Below, in pieces: positions 1-5,306 of a stretch of 5,306 nt of DNA; the stretch's first letter is position 1, and each line of letters starts with the position of its first letter. Source of the stretch: Clostridia bacterium (GTDB lineage: Bacteria > Bacillota_A > Clostridia > Oscillospirales > Acutalibacteraceae); the NCBI GenBank assembly GCA_024699005.1, contig JAILQN010000342.1, forward strand, positions 1 to 5,306. The letters run 5' to 3'. The notes beneath the pieces are model-generated. The model ran no database searches and had not been told where the DNA came from. It saw nothing but the letters and a program-made list of their open reading frames with translations. The translations under genes and the position numbers were made by a program.

Positions 1-32
1 ATTTTTGCTGAAGCAAAAATGTATATTCTGTT

Positions 33-38
33 AAAGGA
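33..38 (+). promoter_or_regulatory. Ribosome binding site of the ThiF-like gene (decides its start)
   Basis: AAAGGA lies directly against the first ATG (39) but sits 6 nt before the second in-frame ATG (45). Normal Shine-Dalgarno spacing therefore favours the start at 45, giving a protein two residues shorter than the longest reading frame. Confidence 0.6.
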
Positions 39-44
39 ATGCAG

Positions 45-710
45 ATGGTCGAAAAAGAAAGAACACAGGGTTTTGATATTTCCGCTTTTTCCGCCTGTGT
101 GATAGGCTGCGGGGGATTGGGGAACAACGCCGCGACTCATCTTGCGGGCGCCGGCATCGGCAGGCTCGTTCTGTGCGATTACGACACGGTCGAGCGCTCG
201 AACCTGAACAGGCAGTTTATGTATACCGGAGCCGATATCGGCAAGTCAAAGGCTGTTTTGCTGAAAGATCGGCTCTCGGCGTATGCTCCCGACAGCGTGA
301 TCGAAGCGGTCGGAAAAAAAATAATATCCCCCGACGATCTGTCCTTTGCCCTCGGCTGCGATATCATGCTCGCCTGCCTTGACAATACGGAAACAAGAGG
401 CGTGCTCGACAAATTCTGTACCGGCGCCGGTATACCGCTTATCAACGGCGGGATAACCGGTTTTTACGGAACCTGTTATTTTTACGTTCCCGGAAAAACT
501 CCTTCGCTTGAGCAGGCCGGGCTGCTTGCTCCGCCGAAGGAAAAACCGAAATCGGTGTCTTCCACCGCAGGAATAATCGGAGCGCTGATGGCGGAGATCG
601 CCGGACGTTATTTTCTGAACGACTCCCCGCCCGCGGGCAGACTGCTTGTTTACGACGGCTGCAGCCTGAGCGGGCTTACATTAAAAGGAGGCTTTTATGA
701 CGAAACTTAA
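45..710 (+). CDS. ThiF/MoeB/HesA-family E1-like adenylyltransferase, AOR operon
   Basis: This 221-residue protein belongs to the ubiquitin-activating E1-like family, whose cytoplasmic members adenylate the C-terminal glycine of MoaD- or ThiS-like sulfur carriers using ATP. Visible motifs (numbered from the start at 45) are the GCGGLGNN nucleotide loop near residues 21-28, the acidic strand DYDTVERSNLNRQF from 45 with the Arg/Gln pair, GKSKA near 66-70, and LDN near 112-114 holding the conserved Mg-ATP aspartate (D113). The region after PGKTP, where MoeB and ThiF normally carry the first zinc CxxC, reads SLEQ (154-157). No second CxxC appears near the C-terminus and there is no rhodanese domain, so it is a minimal, apparently zinc-free member. 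It overlaps the downstream AOR gene by 14 nt, and a MoaD-like gene follows in the same operon. The inferred role is activating that MoaD-like protein for tungsto- or molybdopterin synthesis. Family membership is clear; the exact partner is inference. Confidence 0.88.
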   Translation: MVEKERTQGFDISAFSACVIGCGGLGNNAATHLAGAGIGRLVLCDYDTVERSNLNRQFMYTGADIGKSKAVLLKDRLSAYAPDSVIEAVGKKIISPDDLSFALGCDIMLACLDNTETRGVLDKFCTGAGIPLINGGITGFYGTCYFYVPGKTPSLEQAGLLAPPKEKPKSVSSTAGIIGALMAEIAGRYFLNDSPPAGRLLVYDGCSLSGLTLKGGFYDET

Positions 711-2637
711 AGGCTACATGGGCAGGGTTTTGTTTGTCGATCTTACGAACAGGACCCATTCGCTCTTTGACTGGACGGACGAAGACCGCCGCCGTACCCT
801 CGGCGGAAAGATAATGGCCGCCGACATCCTGTTCCACCACATCAGACCCGGCATGAAGGCGTTTGACGAGGACAACTGGATAGTCGTCTCGACCGGTCCT
901 CTGACCGGCACCGGCTGCCCCAATTCGTCCCGTTTCAATATTTCCACTATCTCGCCCCTCACCGGGATACTTACGTCGTCCAACTGCGGCGGGGATTTCG
1001 GGCTTTCTCTGAAGCGCGCGGGCTATGACGCCGTTATCTTTACCGGCAAAGCCGACGCCCCCACTCACGTCCACATCACCCGCGACAAGGTGGAGTTTTC
1101 CAGCGCGGAGGATATATGGGGCATGACCACGACCGAGACCCAGGTGGCTCTTGCCAAAAAGTTTAAGGACAGCGGCAAACTTGCTATCGGCCCCGCAGGG
1201 GAGAACAAGGTCCTTTACGGCTGCGTGTTCTCGGGCGAGCGTACCGCCGGCAGGGGCGGAGTCGGCGCGGTTTTCGGGGATAAAAAGCTCAAATCCGTTA
1301 CTGCTTTCGGCGTTATGCTGCCGGAAGTCGCGGACCGCGAGAAGCTGGTCAGGAACAATATAAACTGGATCAAGACCCTTAAATCGCATCCGCTAACCGG
1401 CAAGCAGCTTCCGTCTCTGGGCACCGCCGGGCTTGTGGCGCCCATGCAGGCTCATTCCATTCTCGCCACAAAGAACTTCTCCGGCGGCAGATTTGACGAT
1501 TTCGAGAAGATCAGCGGCGAGGAGCTGGCGGAAAACCACCTCGTATCGAACGGCGCCTGCACGACCTGCGTCCTGCGCTGCGCGAGGCGCGTAAAAGTCG
1601 ACGGCAAGGTCGTGAAAGGTCCGGAGCTGGAGATCCTGGGGCTTATGGGACCGAATATCCTGAACAACGACCTTGAAAAGATAATCCGCTGGAATTACGA
1701 GATGGACGAATACGGCATGGACACCATCTCCGCCGCGGGTTCCATAGCCTTCGCCATGGAGCTGGGCGAAAAAGGCGTGCATGATTTCGGGCTTAAATTC
1801 GGCGAGACGGACAATATATCCGAAGCTATACGCAAGATAGCCTACCGCGAGGGCGACTTTACTTACATCGCGGACGGTTCGCGGAAAATGAGCGACGTTT
1901 TCGGCGGGAAGGAATACGCCATAAACGCCAAGGGCATGGAGCTTGCCGCTTATGAGCCGCGTCATGCTGTCGGTCACGGCCTCGGCTACGCCACCGCCAA
2001 CAGGGGCGGCTGCCACCTGAACGCCGGGTATCTGGTGGTTCTGGAGGGACTGGGCGTCGATATCGACTCCCTGACGCCTCACGGCAAGGCGGCTTTTGCT
2101 ATCATATTCCAGAACCTTATGGAATGTATATCCGCAGCCGGTTCATGCATGTTCACAAGCTATGCGGTGCTTCCCGGATTTCTTATCGGCAAGCCCAATT
2201 GGCCTCTGACCCGAGGCGTGCTGACTGCTTTCCCGTACGTGGGACCGGTGGTCAATCTGCTGAACCACTTTACAAAAGTTGCGAAAATGAACCTGCCGAT
2301 GATCCCGCACTCCTACGCGGTGAAATACGCCACCGGTATAGACAGTACGGTCGCGGACTTCCTGACCTGGGGCTCTTACGGCTATAACACCGAGAGGATG
2401 GCAAACATCATCCTCGGGCAGAAGGCGGGCGACGACAAGCTTCCCAAACGGCTTACGGAGGAACTGCAGAACCCGGACGATCCGAGAACGAAGGTCCCGC
2501 TGGAGGAGATGAAAAAGGTCTACTACCGCGCCCGCGGCTGGAAGGACGGAATCCCCACCTGGCACAGACTGAAATCGCTGGGTATAGACATCGACCGCAA
2601 AGCGTATGAAGACGCAGTATTGGAGGCGTATAAATAA
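697..2637 (+). CDS. aor: Tungsten-type aldehyde:ferredoxin oxidoreductase (AOR family)
   Basis: This 646-residue protein is a full-length AOR-family enzyme. Family members oxidise aldehydes to carboxylates, or reduce acids at low potential, using a bis-tungstopterin and one [4Fe-4S] cluster in the cytoplasm. The N-terminal domain shows GYMGRVLFVDL, LGGK and STGPLTGTGCPNSSRF (65-80), then SPLTG and NCGGDFG, typical of the pterin-binding AOR_N domain. GRGGVGAVFGDKKLKS (186-200) is the conserved glycine-rich loop. Cluster ligands are C288, C291 and C295 (CTTCVLRC) plus C484 in AAGSC, matching the spacing of the Pyrococcus furiosus enzyme. GPELE (308-312) and NRGGCH (435-440) supply the conserved active-site glutamate and histidine region. 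The usual D-x-x-G-L-C around the fourth cysteine is altered here. The segment from 485 to the ATG at 545-547 is long and hydrophobic compared with archaeal enzymes. AAAAGGAGG at 683-691 sits 5 nt before the ATG. Metal (W or Mo) and substrate cannot be read from the sequence. Confidence 0.93.
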   Translation: MTKLKGYMGRVLFVDLTNRTHSLFDWTDEDRRRTLGGKIMAADILFHHIRPGMKAFDEDNWIVVSTGPLTGTGCPNSSRFNISTISPLTGILTSSNCGGDFGLSLKRAGYDAVIFTGKADAPTHVHITRDKVEFSSAEDIWGMTTTETQVALAKKFKDSGKLAIGPAGENKVLYGCVFSGERTAGRGGVGAVFGDKKLKSVTAFGVMLPEVADREKLVRNNINWIKTLKSHPLTGKQLPSLGTAGLVAPMQAHSILATKNFSGGRFDDFEKISGEELAENHLVSNGACTTCVLRCARRVKVDGKVVKGPELEILGLMGPNILNNDLEKIIRWNYEMDEYGMDTISAAGSIAFAMELGEKGVHDFGLKFGETDNISEAIRKIAYREGDFTYIADGSRKMSDVFGGKEYAINAKGMELAAYEPRHAVGHGLGYATANRGGCHLNAGYLVVLEGLGVDIDSLTPHGKAAFAIIFQNLMECISAAGSCMFTSYAVLPGFLIGKPNWPLTRGVLTAFPYVGPVVNLLNHFTKVAKMNLPMIPHSYAVKYATGIDSTVADFLTWGSYGYNTERMANIILGQKAGDDKLPKRLTEELQNPDDPRTKVPLEEMKKVYYRARGWKDGIPTWHRLKSLGIDIDRKAYEDAVLEAYK

Positions 2638-2924
2638 TGGCTGAAATAACGGTAAAGCTCTTCGGAGTGTTCAGGACCGACACCCGCACGGCGAGCGAGG
2701 TCATAAACGTCGATACGGTGGCGGATATATTCCCCGAGCTCAACAAACTGATAGACAAAACATATCGGGCGAATCTTGAAAAAGATCCGGAATTGAAGCG
2801 TCCCGATCCGATCGAGTTCAAGGATGCGATAGTATACATAGGCGGCGATCGCTGCCCGAAAAAACGTACGCCGCTGAAAGACGGGGACGAGGTCTGGATC
2901 ATGTCCCCCGCGTCGGGAGGTTGA
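2637..2924 (+). CDS. MoaD/ThiS-like ubiquitin-fold sulfur carrier
   Basis: This 95-residue protein begins with the beta-strand ITVKLFGVFR and ends LKDGDEVWIMSPASGG. The start, the DGDEV turn and the terminal Gly-Gly are hallmarks of the MoaD/ThiS beta-grasp family. In known systems the C-terminal glycine is adenylated by an E1-like enzyme, converted to a thiocarboxylate, and supplies sulfur for the pterin dithiolene. It is about 10-15 residues longer than typical MoaD, with a charged stretch in the middle (about 45-63). Its ATG shares one base with the AOR stop codon (TAATG), and GGAGG at 2622-2626 precedes it by 10 nt, so translational coupling is likely. AOR operons elsewhere also carry such a protein. 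The inferred partner is the ThiF-like protein encoded first in this operon. A ubiquitin-like conjugation role is a less likely alternative. Confidence 0.85.
   Translation: MAEITVKLFGVFRTDTRTASEVINVDTVADIFPELNKLIDKTYRANLEKDPELKRPDPIEFKDAIVYIGGDRCPKKRTPLKDGDEVWIMSPASGG
2915..2920 (+). promoter_or_regulatory. Ribosome binding site of the ferredoxin gene (decides its start)
   Basis: GGGAGG overlaps the last codons of the MoaD-like gene and lies 6 nt before the ATG at 2927. An in-frame TTG at 2921 would abut this site, so the ATG is the better start. Confidence 0.7.
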
Positions 2925-2926
2925 TT

Positions 2927-3301
2927 ATGGGATTTTATATAGACTCTGAAAAATGCGTCGGCTGCGGTGCCTGCGCTTACGTCTGCCTGTTCCACATTCC
3001 GAAAAAGGCCGACGAATTCGCAACGAAATACACAATAAAATCATCCGTCTGCCTGGGCTGCGGGCAGTGCGAGCTGATCTGTCCGAATAACGCGATACAG
3101 CCCGCGCCGGACCATAAACGTAGGAAAAAGGTCGTCATAAACAAGATCCTCTGCGAGGGCTGCGGCAAATGCGCCCAGGTCTGCAAGGCTGACGCTCCGC
3201 ATATCACGGAAGACGGCAAATATGAGATAGACGACGAGCGCTGCATCAAATGCGGACTGTGCATCAGGTCCTGCAAACCGAAAGCAATAAGTGATTTTTG
3301 A
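2927..3301 (+). CDS. Polyferredoxin with four CxxCxxCxxxC motifs, AorA-like electron-transfer subunit
   Basis: This 124-residue protein has 16 cysteines, all in four CxxCxxCxxxC motifs at residues 10-20, 42-52, 76-86 and 106-116 (numbered from the ATG at 2927). That arrangement can bind up to four [4Fe-4S] clusters as two tandem ferredoxin-like units. There is no signal peptide or membrane segment, so it should be cytoplasmic. The unit resembles the small Fe-S subunit (AorA) that pairs with the catalytic subunit in bacterial AorABC enzymes. The four clusters could carry electrons from the pterin site to an external carrier. Only the second motif is followed directly by proline; the others continue with Leu or Lys, and a basic linker (KRRKK, 64-68) joins the halves. 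The start is set by GGGAGG 6 nt upstream and lies 2 nt after the MoaD-like stop codon. Pairing with the AOR is inferred from operon position. Confidence 0.88.
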   Translation: MGFYIDSEKCVGCGACAYVCLFHIPKKADEFATKYTIKSSVCLGCGQCELICPNNAIQPAPDHKRRKKVVINKILCEGCGKCAQVCKADAPHITEDGKYEIDDERCIKCGLCIRSCKPKAISDF

Positions 3302-3308
3302 GCAGTAG

Positions 3309-3340
3309 GGGCGACCCTGTGTGGTCGCCCGTGAGTTTTT
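3309..3340 (+). terminator. GC-rich hairpin plus T run: weak terminator or REP-like palindrome
   Basis: A perfect 8-bp stem (GGGCGACC at 3309-3316, GGTCGCCC at 3323-3330) with a 6-nt loop is followed, after GTGAG, by TTTTT at 3336-3340. It starts 8 nt after the ferredoxin stop codon, in the right place to end the AOR operon. The 5-nt gap before the T run makes it a poor canonical intrinsic terminator, so a dispersed REP-type palindrome is an equal alternative. Confidence 0.55.
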
Positions 3341-3346
3341 ATATCT

Positions 3347-4069
3347 ATGGCGAAGCAAAATCAAAAAGCAATCAGATTCGGAATACTGGGATGCGGACTC
3401 GCGGCGGGCTTTCACGCGGACGCGATAAAATCTGTTGACGGCGCCGTTCTTACCGGCGTATACGATGCCGATCCTGAGCGATCGGCATCGTTTGCTGCAA
3501 AATACGCCTGCCGCGCTTACGAAAGCTTCCGGGATTTTGCCGGAAGCGAAGAGGCGGACGCGGTCTGCGTATGCACGCCGAGCGGCCTGCACGCGCAGGG
3601 CGCCGTATCATTGCTGGAAAATGGGAAGCATCTGCTTATAGAAAAGCCGATAGCCGTTGACGAAGCCGGGGCGAAGACGATACTTGCCGCGGCCAAGCGC
3701 AGCGGAAAAACCGTTGGCGTGGTATCGCAGCTCAGATGCTGCCACGACGTCCGGCTGCTGCGAAGCGCGATAGCCGCGGGCGAGCTGGGAGATATAGTTT
3801 CCGTTCAGCTCGGTATGCTCTATCACCGGACTGAAACTTATTACAGAAACTCATCCTGGCACGGCACGCTGGTGTTGGACGGCGGCGGGGCCCTGATCAA
3901 TCAGGGCATACACGGGGTGGACCTGCTTTTATGGCTGCTCGGCCCCGTGAAACGCGTTCAGGGCGTGAAAGCGACTCTTCTGCACGATATAGAGGCGGAA
4001 GATACCCTGTGCGCACTCATGGAGTTTCAGAGCGGCTGTATCGGCACGCTGAACGCAGCCACTTCGTAA
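3347..4069 (+). pseudogene. Gfo/Idh/MocA-family oxidoreductase, 3' end lost to IS insertion
   Basis: The 240 codons encode an NAD(P)-dependent oxidoreductase of the Gfo/Idh/MocA family, typically 330-390 residues, which acts on sugars, cyclitols and related compounds. Residues 11-24 (FGILGCGLAAGFHA) form the Rossmann dinucleotide loop. CVCTPSGLHA (74-83) is the usual second strand and loop. EKP at 99-101 carries the conserved lysine, and GGALINQGIHGVDLL (180-194) carries the catalytic-region H189 and D192. The protein stops after LNAATS, where relatives continue through the rest of the C-terminal sheet, so roughly 100 residues are missing. The stop codon TAA is the start of the IS5-type terminal repeat, which points to disruption by insertion. 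No convincing ribosome binding site precedes the ATG at 3347, and only 6 nt separate it from the T run upstream, so its own promoter is not evident. Two perfect hairpins lie inside the gene. The substrate is unknown, and the product is probably non-functional. Confidence 0.82.
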
Positions 4070-4081
4070 ACAATGATTAAT
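4066..4081 (+). repeat. Left terminal inverted repeat of the IS5-type element
   Basis: GTAAACAATGATTAAT pairs with the last 16 bases of the window; the two mismatches are at positions 7-8. Its first bases form the TAA that ends the truncated oxidoreductase reading frame. Confidence 0.75.
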
Positions 4082-4086
4082 TCCAG

Positions 4087-4115
4087 ATGACAAGTCCCAA
4101 GAACTGTGGTATAAT
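4087..4115 (+). promoter_or_regulatory. Transposase promoter (-35/extended -10)
   Basis: ATGACA at 4087-4092 (5 of 6 to TTGACA), a 17-bp spacer, and a perfect TATAAT at 4110-4115 preceded by TGG, giving an extended -10. It lies inside the left end of the element and points into the transposase gene. The -35 overlaps the subterminal inverted repeat at 4089-4103, so transposase binding there could repress it. Confidence 0.75.
4089..4103 (+). repeat. Left subterminal inverted repeat of the IS
   Basis: GACAAGTCCCAAGAA matches the inverse of 5252-5266 at 13 of 15 positions. It starts 7 nt inside the left terminal repeat. From memory, the core ACAAGTCCC also occurs in the terminal repeat of Escherichia coli IS5, which suggests a transposase contact site. 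Confidence 0.55.
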
Positions 4116-4143
4116 AAATATAGTACAGAAAGGGGACGAGGAC

Positions 4144-5157
4144 ATGGGAGATCAAATGAGTTTAGCAGATTATGAGTATGGACAGCGGAAGAGAAAAACG
4201 AAGCGGGATGAGTTTTTAGAGTGTATGGATGAAATAATACCATGGGATGAAATCGTAAAGCTCATCGAGCCGTACTATTACAAAAACACCAGAGGCCGCA
4301 AAGCCATACCGATAGAAACGATGTTTCGGATGTATCTGCTGCAGCGTTGGTATTCGCTTTCAGACGAAGGATTAGAAGATGCGATATACGACAGTTATGC
4401 AATGAGAAAGTTCATGCACATAGATTTCCTCGAAGACAGCGTGCCTGATGCGACGACGCTCTGTAAGTTCAGGAAACTTGTCGTAGATAATGGGATAGAT
4501 AAGTTGTTTTTTGATTCTGTCCAGAGATTCATGGAAGAAAACGGATATATCATGCGAGGCGGAACGATAGTAGATGCCACTATAATTGATGCCCCGAAAT
4601 CGACAAAGAATCAGGCACAGGAACGAGATCCCGAAATGCATCAGACAAAGAAAGGGAATCAGTGGTACTTTGGTGCGAAATTACATGTCGGAGTTGATGC
4701 GGGAACAGGCTTAGTCCATAGCGTCGAAACAACGGCTGCAAATGTAAGTGATTCAAAGGTAGCACATAAACTGTTCCGAGAAGATGATAGAGTAGGTTAT
4801 GGGGATTCGGCATACTGTGCGTTGGAAAAACATGACGAAATACAGAACGATCCCAACTTATCCAAAATCGACTTTCATGTGAACAAACAAAAACCATACA
4901 GGAAATATGCGTGGGACGAAGGTCCTGGGACATATTGGCTTCGTTACATGGAATATCAGAAATCCCGAGTGCGCAGTAAAGTGGAATATGTTTTCCACGT
5001 TGTCAAAGATATCTTCGGTTTCAGAAAAACTCCATATCGCGGGCTTCGCAAACTGGAAGCAGCCGGAAATGTTCTTTTTGCATCGGCAAATCTGTATATG
5101 ATCTGGATAGGTCAAAAAAACGCCGCAGTATACAACTCGAAACGAATTAAGACCTGA
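4144..5157 (+). CDS. IS5-group DDE transposase
   Basis: This 337-residue transposase of the IS5 family, IS5 subgroup, catalyses cut-and-join of its own element. The N-terminal part (DQMSLADYEY, then IIPWDEIVKLIEPYY and GRKAIPIETMFRMYLLQRWY) is the DUF772-type DNA-binding region. The RNase H-fold catalytic residues appear as D144 in TIVDATIIDAP, D221 in GDSAY and E281 in RSKVEYVFHVVK, where R277-x3-E281-x6-K288 fits the Y-R-E-K signature. RDPEMHQTKKGNQW (161-174) is nearly identical to E. coli IS5 as I recall it. AAGGGG at 4130-4135 lies 8 nt before the ATG at 4144. The longer frame from 4087 would start before the promoter's -10 and is rejected. The frame is intact and all catalytic residues are present, so it may be active. 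Base composition is visibly more AT-rich than the neighbouring genes, consistent with transfer. Confidence 0.95.
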   Translation: MGDQMSLADYEYGQRKRKTKRDEFLECMDEIIPWDEIVKLIEPYYYKNTRGRKAIPIETMFRMYLLQRWYSLSDEGLEDAIYDSYAMRKFMHIDFLEDSVPDATTLCKFRKLVVDNGIDKLFFDSVQRFMEENGYIMRGGTIVDATIIDAPKSTKNQAQERDPEMHQTKKGNQWYFGAKLHVGVDAGTGLVHSVETTAANVSDSKVAHKLFREDDRVGYGDSAYCALEKHDEIQNDPNLSKIDFHVNKQKPYRKYAWDEGPGTYWLRYMEYQKSRVRSKVEYVFHVVKDIFGFRKTPYRGLRKLEAAGNVLFASANLYMIWIGQKNAAVYNSKRIKT

Positions 5158-5251
5158 TTCACAGGATTATTGCGCCCTTTTGAGGCAAAAAAGACAGAAT
5201 TACGGAACGAAAATTACTAAAATAGCACGTTATTAAGCCCAATTACCCATT

Positions 5252-5266
5252 TTCTTGGGGGTTGTC
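5252..5266 (-). repeat. Right subterminal inverted repeat of the IS
   Basis: TTCTTGGGGGTTGTC is the inverse of 4089-4103 with two differences. It lies 24 nt inside the right terminal repeat, against 7 nt on the left, so the two ends are asymmetric. The rest of the 149-bp tail after the transposase stop shows no gene and only weak short stems. Confidence 0.5.
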
Positions 5267-5290
5267 GGATTTTTCGCTTAAAATATAACT

Positions 5291-5306
5291 ATTAATCAGC
5301 GTTTAC
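5291..5306 (-). repeat. Right terminal inverted repeat of the IS5-type element
   Basis: ATTAATCAGCGTTTAC is the inverse of 4066-4081 at 14 of 16 positions. It occupies exactly the last 16 bases of the window, so no right flank or target duplication is visible. Confidence 0.75.

Larger units (their letters stand above)
4066..5306 (+). mobile_element. IS5-group (IS5 family) insertion sequence, complete
   Basis: The element is about 1,241 bp, bounded by GTAAACAATGATTAAT on the left (4066-4081) and its imperfect inverse on the right (5291-5306, 14 of 16 positions). It holds one intact transposase gene, a promoter and a 149-bp tail. The length is normal for the IS5 group. It interrupts the Gfo/Idh/MocA gene. 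The target duplication cannot be seen because the right end coincides with the end of the window. The outermost one to three bases at each end are uncertain. Confidence 0.83.

Noticed and set aside
2..34. Possible 3' end of an upstream gene (FLLKQKCIFC then TAA at 32-34)
   Set aside because: Ten codons with no recognisable motif and no upstream sequence are not enough to call a gene.
676..1389. Long open frame on the minus strand opposite the AOR gene
   Set aside because: Its translation resembles no family I know, it lies wholly against strongly conserved AOR coding sequence, and such antisense frames are common in GC-rich genes.
1393..2082. Second long minus-strand open frame inside the AOR gene
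   Set aside because: Same reasoning: no family motifs and no ribosome binding site noticed, while the + strand shows clear AOR motifs throughout.
2151..2280. Hydrophobic stretches in the AOR as membrane anchors
   Set aside because: They are broken by prolines, glycines and charged residues and sit in the middle of a soluble enzyme next to a cluster ligand.
4087..4143. N-terminal extension of the transposase from an ATG at 4087
   Set aside because: That ATG is the -35 region of the promoter; the extra residues are absent from IS5 relatives, and a good ribosome binding site precedes the ATG at 4144.
5107..5120. A7 run near the transposase 3' end as a programmed frameshift site
   Set aside because: The single frame already contains all catalytic motifs and a normal length; shifting would only change the last few residues.
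5174..5196. Small stem around TTTTG AGG CAAAA after the transposase as a terminator
   Set aside because: The stem is only 5 bp and AT-rich, with no T run after it on the + strand.

Overview
The window looks like an anaerobic, probably clostridial (Firmicutes/Bacillota) chromosome of moderately high GC. This is inferred from strong AGGAGG-type ribosome binding sites, tightly overlapping genes, a tungsten-type aldehyde oxidoreductase cassette, and an IS5-type insertion sequence that is visibly more AT-rich than its surroundings. No RNA gene, CRISPR array or phage gene is visible.

Region 1 (about 45-3301) is a compact four-gene operon on the + strand: a ThiF/MoeB/HesA-type E1-like adenylyltransferase, a full-length tungsten-containing aldehyde:ferredoxin oxidoreductase (AOR) homologue, a MoaD/ThiS-like ubiquitin-fold protein ending in Gly-Gly, and a small ferredoxin with four CxxCxxCxxxC motifs. 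The coding regions overlap or nearly touch (14 nt, 1 nt, then a 2-nt gap). The inferred logic is a redox enzyme packed with its own cofactor-maturation pair: the E1-like protein would activate the Gly-Gly tail of the MoaD-like protein as a sulfur donor for the pterin dithiolene. The polyferredoxin would be its electron-transfer subunit, as AorA is in bacterial AorABC enzymes. No FAD/NAD(P)-binding AorC-type subunit is present in the window.

Region 2 (3302-3346) is a 45-bp gap holding a perfect GC-rich hairpin followed by a short T run. It is either a weak terminator or a REP-like palindrome.

Region 3 (3347-4069) is the first 240 codons of a Gfo/Idh/MocA-family NAD(P)-dependent oxidoreductase. 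It lacks the usual C-terminal quarter to third, and it stops exactly where an insertion sequence begins.

Region 4 (4066-5306) is an apparently complete IS5-group element of about 1.24 kb. It has 16-bp imperfect terminal inverted repeats (14/16), a second subterminal inverted pair, a near-consensus promoter, an intact DDE transposase and a 149-bp 3' tail. Its right end coincides with the end of the window, so the rest of the interrupted oxidoreductase, if it survives, should lie just beyond. The most notable items are the self-contained AOR cassette with a non-canonical E1-like partner, and the insertion-disrupted oxidoreductase with its unusual hairpins.
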